Positions 59,450 through 64,000 of a stretch of 64,000 nucleotides of DNA are shown one piece after another. Below the pieces are notes generated by a model, which was not told the DNA's origin, made no database searches, and was given only the letters and a program-made list of their open reading frames with translations. Location: positions 1,364,001 through 1,428,000 of the forward strand of contig JAZHRN010000137.1 in the NCBI GenBank assembly GCA_036435485.1, read 5' to 3'. This DNA is from Saposhnikovia divaricata. Taxonomy: Eukaryota > Streptophyta > Magnoliopsida > Apiales > Apiaceae. Position 1 is the stretch's first letter, and every line of letters begins with the position of its first letter. The position numbers and the translations under genes are program-made.

Positions 59450-60582
59450 TGTACATTTATAAAAGAATCCCTTGGTGGGATCCTCTAAAAATTATACTAT
59501 ATAATTTTTTTAATTTTATCAGAAGCTTTATATAGAAGATAAAATTTACACTATTTGTAGGTTTAAATTTTAGGTAAGAAAGTAAATATAGTAGTTTCTA
59601 TAATACATAGTGAATATAAGATCTATTTTCATTTTTCGAAATTTCATATTAAAAAATTTAGAACGAATAAAAATTGGAATTCACTCTCATTCTAGATTTT
59701 AATTTTAAGAAAAAAAGTTATTAAATAAGATAAGTATCAATAACATATAATGAAGTTAGGACTTGGATCCAAAATAAGAGCGACTCGAAATGTGTTTAAT
59801 GAGAATACGGTCCACTAGAAAAGATCGTATTATTGATGATATAAATTTTATTTCATTTTTAGGTTTTGATTTGAATGAAGAAAAATTATAATATAAGTGT
59901 TCATCATATATGTTAAAGTTGGGTTTGGGTTTTAATGAAAGAATGGCTTTATAGGGAAAAATTGTATTTAACGAGTGAGCAACTCATTAAAGAGTATCGA
60001 GTTAACTCTTAAAATTTAATATTGATGATATAATATAAGAAAAATATATATTTAATTTTTGAAAAAATACTTATTACGCCACCGCGAAACGCGGCTTTAT
60101 CAACTAATATTTATATAATTTGCAAGAATATCTTTCCATCGACTTTGCAGAATTTCGTATAGACTCCGCCAACATTTAAAATGAAAAATAAATTCAATCA
60201 TCATGAATTATTGCTATTTTATTGTTCAGATTCCAACAAAAAATTACAACATTCGAGTAATTTAAGTTTGGAAGACAATAGATTCCAACATTCGGTTAAT
60301 TAAAATTTTAAAGAAAAATTCAAAACTTAAATTATCCAAATGTTGGAATATTATTTGTTGAAGGACTTGTATAATTAAACATCAATAGTTTAAAGACAAA
60401 TGAATTTATTTTTCCCATTTAAAATTAATCAATTTTTTTTTTGTCAAAAAAATTAATCAAATTTGAAATTTATGTATATTCAAATAATTTTTATAAATTT
60501 ATTTGTATTAAAATACAATCACCGCTTTTAACTTAATGGAGGTTTTTTAACTTAAAGGAGAAAGTAAAGTTGTTTACTTTAA
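58298..60582. other. AT-rich intergenic DNA
   Basis: No gene is seen. An (AT)n run lies at about 59405-59446. The phrase cgccaccgcgaaacgcggc at about 60076 stands out as a short GC-rich hairpin (cgcg), reminiscent of a Helitron 3' end on the plus strand (ctaat follows near 60105), but no 5' partner was found. Confidence 0.4.
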
Positions 60583-61273
60583 GAGCCCGTTTGGGCGAAT
60601 GACTTATTGCTTAAAAAAAGCAATAAGTAGAAAAGACCCCGTTTGGCAAATCGGGCTTTAAGCCCGCTTTAAGTTAAAAAACTGCTTTAAGCCATAAGTT
60701 CCATTTAGGTACTTTTGACTTATGATTTATGGAGTTTTTTTTTTTTTTTTTTCAAAAAACTTCCAAAACTCTTGCAAAGTTTAAATATTATGAATTTAAA
60801 ATTTTTTTAAGTAAAATTTCATTTTAAGTCAAAATTATTAAATCCCCATTTAACTTTAAGTAAAATTACCCAAACACATTCATTCAACTTAAAGCAAACA
60901 ACTTTACTTTCTCCTTTAAGTTAAAAATACCTCCATTAAGTCAAAAGTAACTTATTTTAAGCAACCCCAAACACCCTCTAAGTTGAATGAATGTGTTTGG
61001 GTAATTTTACTTAAAGTTAAATGGGGGTTTAATAATTTTGACTTAAAGTGAAATTTGATTTAAAAATTTTTAAATTCATAATATTTAAACTTTACCAGAA
61101 TTGTGAAAAAAAAGAAAAAAAAAACTCTCCATAAATCATAAATCATAAGTCAAAAGTACCTAGATAGAACTTATGACTTAAAGTTAAAACCGACTTAAAA
61201 CCCATGTACCCAAACAGAACATTTTCTCCGGAAAGTCGAAAGCTCCTTAAAGGAGGTGGAGCCAAACAGGCTC
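60583..61273. mobile_element. Fold-back element with arms of about 250 bp
   Basis: The termini GAGCCCGTTTGG and CCAAACAGGCTC are inverted. Inside, 60638-60891 pairs with 60979-61222 around a loop of about 87 bp. The loop itself pairs with 60528-60582 outside the left end (acttaaaggagaaagtaaag), indicating a nested or rearranged copy. It is non-coding. A transcript would form a long hairpin. Confidence 0.8.
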
Positions 61274-61627
61274 CTAATCTCCAACTCCAAGCATATCTAA
61301 CGAGGGTGGTACGTAGAAACTAGTCACTTACATCAAAAATGATTGTGGAAGCACCTGATATTAACAAGACTTTTAAGTATTGAATTTTTTTAGTATAGTG
61401 TCAATACCCAGCTTGCACAAGTTTAAGGCAAAGAGGTACTAAGAATTCATGACATTCATAAAGCCAAAAGCCAAGGCATGGTCGCAATCTTTAAAATTCA
61501 TCTATATCAGATATTAGTAACTCATTAATTCATAAAACTCAATTCACTACGAACCTTGATTAACAAATTTAATAATTTAATAATGTTTAACACTTGTTTT
61601 TTTTTTTGACTGGGGTTAAACGTTATA

Positions 61628-61888
61628 CTCCCTCCATTTCAAATTAGTAATCCACTTTCAAGAAATTTTTTGTTTCAAAATAGTTGTCTCACTCCTATTT
61701 TCAAGGCAATTTTTTACTTAAACTTTCCATATTACTCTTGAGTTTTAATTTCCAAGATTGACTTTATTTACTTATTTATCTAACCAATGTAATAAATATG
61801 GGTAAATATGGAATTAGATCATTAATGACTGAATTCCTTAATATGCGTAATTTTTTGAAAATGAACTACTAATTTGAAACGGAAGGAG
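61628..61888. mobile_element. Stowaway-like MITE (261 bp) beside SPH4
   Basis: The ends are CTCCCTCCATTTCAAATTAG and the inverse CTAATTTGAAACGGAAGGAG, with TA on both sides (61626-61627, 61889-61890). It ends 26 bp from the stop codon of S-protein homologue 4. Confidence 0.9.
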
Positions 61889-61914
61889 TATATATGATTT
61901 TATACAACTTTGCA

Positions 61915-62346
61915 TTAATTTAATCTATCTCCCCAACTATGTAGTTTCGTCCATGTTCCTGAGCCGAAGGGATCATTGGTTTTGCTCATGTAGAACCCAT
62001 CAGCCCTCACTTGCCAATAACATGTACTAGATAAATGCTTCCAAGGAAACTTTTTTCCATATATGTCGCAATAAAACGGACCCCATTTATCCTGATTAAA
62101 TACATCGAAGACTGCATCTTTTCCGTTCCACCAGAAATGACAGAAAAATAGAGTTTTCGATATAAATGACGGATTAAACGACCACGTATAACTTGGTTGA
62201 TTCGGATACAATTTGTGGTATCCCAAGTCATTGTCTTTAGATTGGCAACGAAGGGTTAAAGGAATTGATCCATTGGGAAGATGGTCTGTGATATCTATGT
62301 GAGTTTTCGAAAGACAAATCGAACATAAAAGGGAGATTGTTACCAT
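61915..62346 (-). CDS. S-protein homologue 4 (S1 family, 143 aa, N-terminus clipped by an LTR)
   Basis: The S1 core is complete: CQSKDNDLGYHKL, FFCHFWW, FYC and CYWQVRADGFYM, with all four cysteines, closest by eye to S-protein homologue 1. The N-terminus is short: MVTISLLCSICLSK gives only about 13 residues before the mature protein instead of about 25. On the minus strand the ATG starts two bases after a CCAACA sequence that ends an LTR, and the upstream frame runs into a TGA. I infer that an insertion removed the original start and that the gene now relies on an internal Met. The shortened hydrophobic stretch might still act as a signal peptide. Confidence 0.85.
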   Translation of the reverse strand: MVTISLLCSICLSKTHIDITDHLPNGSIPLTLRCQSKDNDLGYHKLYPNQPSYTWSFNPSFISKTLFFCHFWWNGKDAVFDVFNQDKWGPFYCDIYGKKFPWKHLSSTCYWQVRADGFYMSKTNDPFGSGTWTKLHSWGDRLN

Positions 62347-62347
62347 A

Positions 62348-63155
62348 TGTTGGAACCAGATTTCTGTCGGATAATTTCTTCATTTGGACCTGCAAAAGAA
62401 GAAGAATGCGAGGGTGTTGACCCCCGATTCACCTCCGGCGTAAGAATAAGTATTCCGGTTATTTTTGAAAGATATAGGTAAAACATAGAGAGATTGTGTT
62501 TAGAGAATACTTGAGTTATTCTTCCCTCCTCTGGCCAGCTTCCTCTCTTATTTATAGTGTGGTAATGAATTATTAGGAGGTGGAAAAGGTGGAACGAAGT
62601 GTCCCCCATTATGAGGTGTCAACACCCAATTGGACCGTTTTTGGTTGGATGTGTCATTAAATGATTGGACCGTTGTTTCCACTAATCTTATTAGTGGGCT
62701 GGATAGATGGACCTCCAACATGTCCCTGGGCTTCAATCGGGCTTAGCTGGAATGAAGGCCACCTTTTTCGGTCCATCTTTGGGATGCTCCCTTATGTGTT
62801 TGTTGCCTTATGCTTCTTTGGTCGTTTTGTTTACCTTAGCATGATTTCTGTATAGCTTAATGCTTTTTCGTTTTTGGCTTCGTTCGGCTTAGCATGATTC
62901 ATGCATCTTGGACTTCGTTCGGCCTAGCATGGTTCATGCATCTTGGGCTTCGTAGCCTAGCATGGCGATTGCATCTTGGGCCGTAGCCTAGCATGATTGT
63001 GCATCCTCGGCCGGAGCCTAGCTGATTATTGTCCTTAGCATAATTTTTCATTTTATGCGTCTTCGGACTATTTTTGCATCTTCGGCCGGAGCCTAGCTGT
63101 TTGTTGTCCTTAGCATGATTTCTCATTTTATGCGTCTTCGGACTATTTTTGCATC
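62348..63155 (-). mobile_element. LTR abutting S-protein homologue 4, minus strand, far end not defined
   Basis: On the minus strand the segment ends CCAACA at 62348, preceded by a U5-like stretch (cttcttttgcaggtcc). A TATA box ctataaataag lies at about 62549-62560, and further upstream is a U3-like region with tandem repeats. No primer site follows the end, so it is a 3' or solo LTR. The wording of the U5 part suggests gypsy, but this is tentative. The right limit may be near 63155, where the next LTR starts. Confidence 0.6.
62877..63150. repeat. Tandem repeats: about 35-bp units, then two 75-bp units
   Basis: Four diverged units containing cctagcatgattcatgcatctt lie at about 62877-63000, then two 75-bp units start gcatc.tcggccggagcc at 63001 and 63076. 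They lie in the U3 part of the minus-strand LTR. Confidence 0.85.
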
Positions 63156-63548
63156 TGTCAAATACTAGAAGTCAAGACTAGCACATAAGTCAGGGGTTGG
63201 TTTAGTTAGGCATGAACAAAGTCATGGTTAGGCAAGAGTTAGTATTGAAAATTAAGGCTTCAATATCTCTATATATAGCCTAGCATTCCTCTTGTATTTT
63301 TAACATCAATACACAAGCTATAAGCTTGCTTCCTTCTCTCTTTCTCAGATTCTAACATGGTATCAGAGCATGTGAAATCCTAGGGAAACACAGAAGAAAG
63401 CAAGCTCCTCCAGACCAGAAACACAGAAAATACCCATCTGCTTCAAAACTCGAAATTCAAAACACACCCAAACAGAAATGTAAATATACCACTGAGTAGA
63501 GCACTGAAAGAGGAGCTACCAGAATTTTTTCGACCTGAAAACCAGCAG

Positions 63549-63620
63549 ACACGCGCCCTCACGCGCCAGCAGACGCGCCGCCGCGCCGCCAGACGCGCGC
63601 CACGCGCCGGCGCGTGAGAC
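63549..63620. repeat. ACGCGC-rich cluster in the copia-C leader
   Basis: At least six gacgcgc or cacgcgc words fall in 70 bp, an extreme GC island in AT-rich DNA. They are self-complementary enough to form hairpins. Confidence 0.8.
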
Positions 63621-63949
63621 CAGTTCTGGGCAGATTTTCGACTTTTTTCTTCAGGGACTCTTAATCTCCTCCTAATTCCGAATCTATGTGTGGTAAAATT
63701 TCTCGAATCCGAGAACTTTCAGTTTCTCCTTTTTTGTGTTTTTAAGATCTGTTGTCTTGTTTATTTTGTCCGCTGTGTAGCCTGTGTTTATTTGAGGGAG
63801 AGAACTGGTGAAAAAAAAAAAGGGCTATTAAAACAAAGGGCAGCTCTATCTGTGTTTTTGCAGCCTCTATTTATTTTAAGTTGGCTATTTGTTTAAAGCC
63901 GTTATAGTTTATTTTAAAGGATATTTGTTTAAAGCCGTTATAGTTCATC

Positions 63950-64000
63950 ATGCCTACCGACGCCGACGCACCAAAGGATGTTGTTGCTACAAGTAACAGT
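63950..64000 (+). CDS. Start of copia-C gag (partial)
   Basis: ATG at 63950 begins MPTDADAPKDVVATSNS and continues past the window end. It is the first reading frame after the leader and has the polar, disordered start common in copia gag. Too short to confirm. Confidence 0.5.
   Translation, partial: MPTDADAPKDVVATSNS

Larger units (their letters stand above)
63156..64000 (+). mobile_element. Ty1/copia element (copia-C), 5' part only
   Basis: The 202-bp LTR (63156-63357) runs TGTCAAATACT...CTAACA with TATA box ctatatatag near 63272. It is followed directly by the tRNA-Met primer site TGGTATCAGAGC (63358-63369). A 580-bp leader follows and the element leaves the window. Confidence 0.85.

Noticed and set aside
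60076..60110. Possible plus-strand Helitron 3' end (GC hairpin then CTAAT)
   Set aside because: No matching 5' TC end could be located, so left as a note only.
62340..62609. 89-codon minus-strand frame upstream of S-protein homologue 4
   Set aside because: It lies within the LTR R/U5 region and is not in phase with the S1 protein.

Overview
This is nuclear DNA from a flowering plant, most likely a eudicot. The sequence shows GT-AG split genes, a YUCCA-type flavin monooxygenase, a RING-H2 protein of the NEP1-interacting type, four secreted S-protein homologues, and plant-type Ty1/copia and Ty3/gypsy elements, Helitrons and MITEs. No rRNA, tRNA gene, CRISPR array or bacterial operon was seen. 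The species cannot be named from the window.

Layout. (1) 1-18709 is a nest of retrotransposons. A minus-strand gypsy LTR (1-3128) appears to sit inside the 5' LTR of a young copia element with an intact polyprotein (3129-10773). That copia element sits inside the gag region of a decayed Athila-type gypsy element (10774-18709). (2) 18710-24443 holds two Stowaway-like MITEs and a short copia derivative that kept only gag and protease (20720-24000). (3) 24444-36262 is a very young Tat-type gypsy element: its LTRs differ at one of 763 positions. Its gag-pol has three breaks, but on its minus strand it carries an intact gene with three introns. (4) The YUCCA gene (36367-38032) starts about 100 bp past the 3' LTR of that element. 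(5) 38033-62346 is AT-rich, with four S-protein homologues all on the minus strand, a RING-H2 gene, an isolated ArfGAP exon, Helitrons, a SINE, Mutator-, hAT- and Stowaway-type MITEs, a large fold-back, and two TIR elements embedded in (AT)n runs. (6) 62348-64000 holds another LTR abutting the fourth S-protein homologue and the start of a further copia element.

How the parts fit. The cellular genes are few: auxin biosynthesis (YUCCA), a membrane RING E3 ligase candidate, and a small cluster of secreted S1-family proteins. Two of them, YUCCA and the fourth S-protein homologue, lie directly downstream of an LTR promoter in the same orientation, so retroelements may set their expression. The strongest lead is the intact spliced antisense gene (779 residues, with a PF04195-like domain and a coiled coil) inside the young Tat element.

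Limits. Family names come from motifs read by eye. Exon borders come from GT-AG signals and frame agreement. Age statements rest on hand-counted LTR differences.
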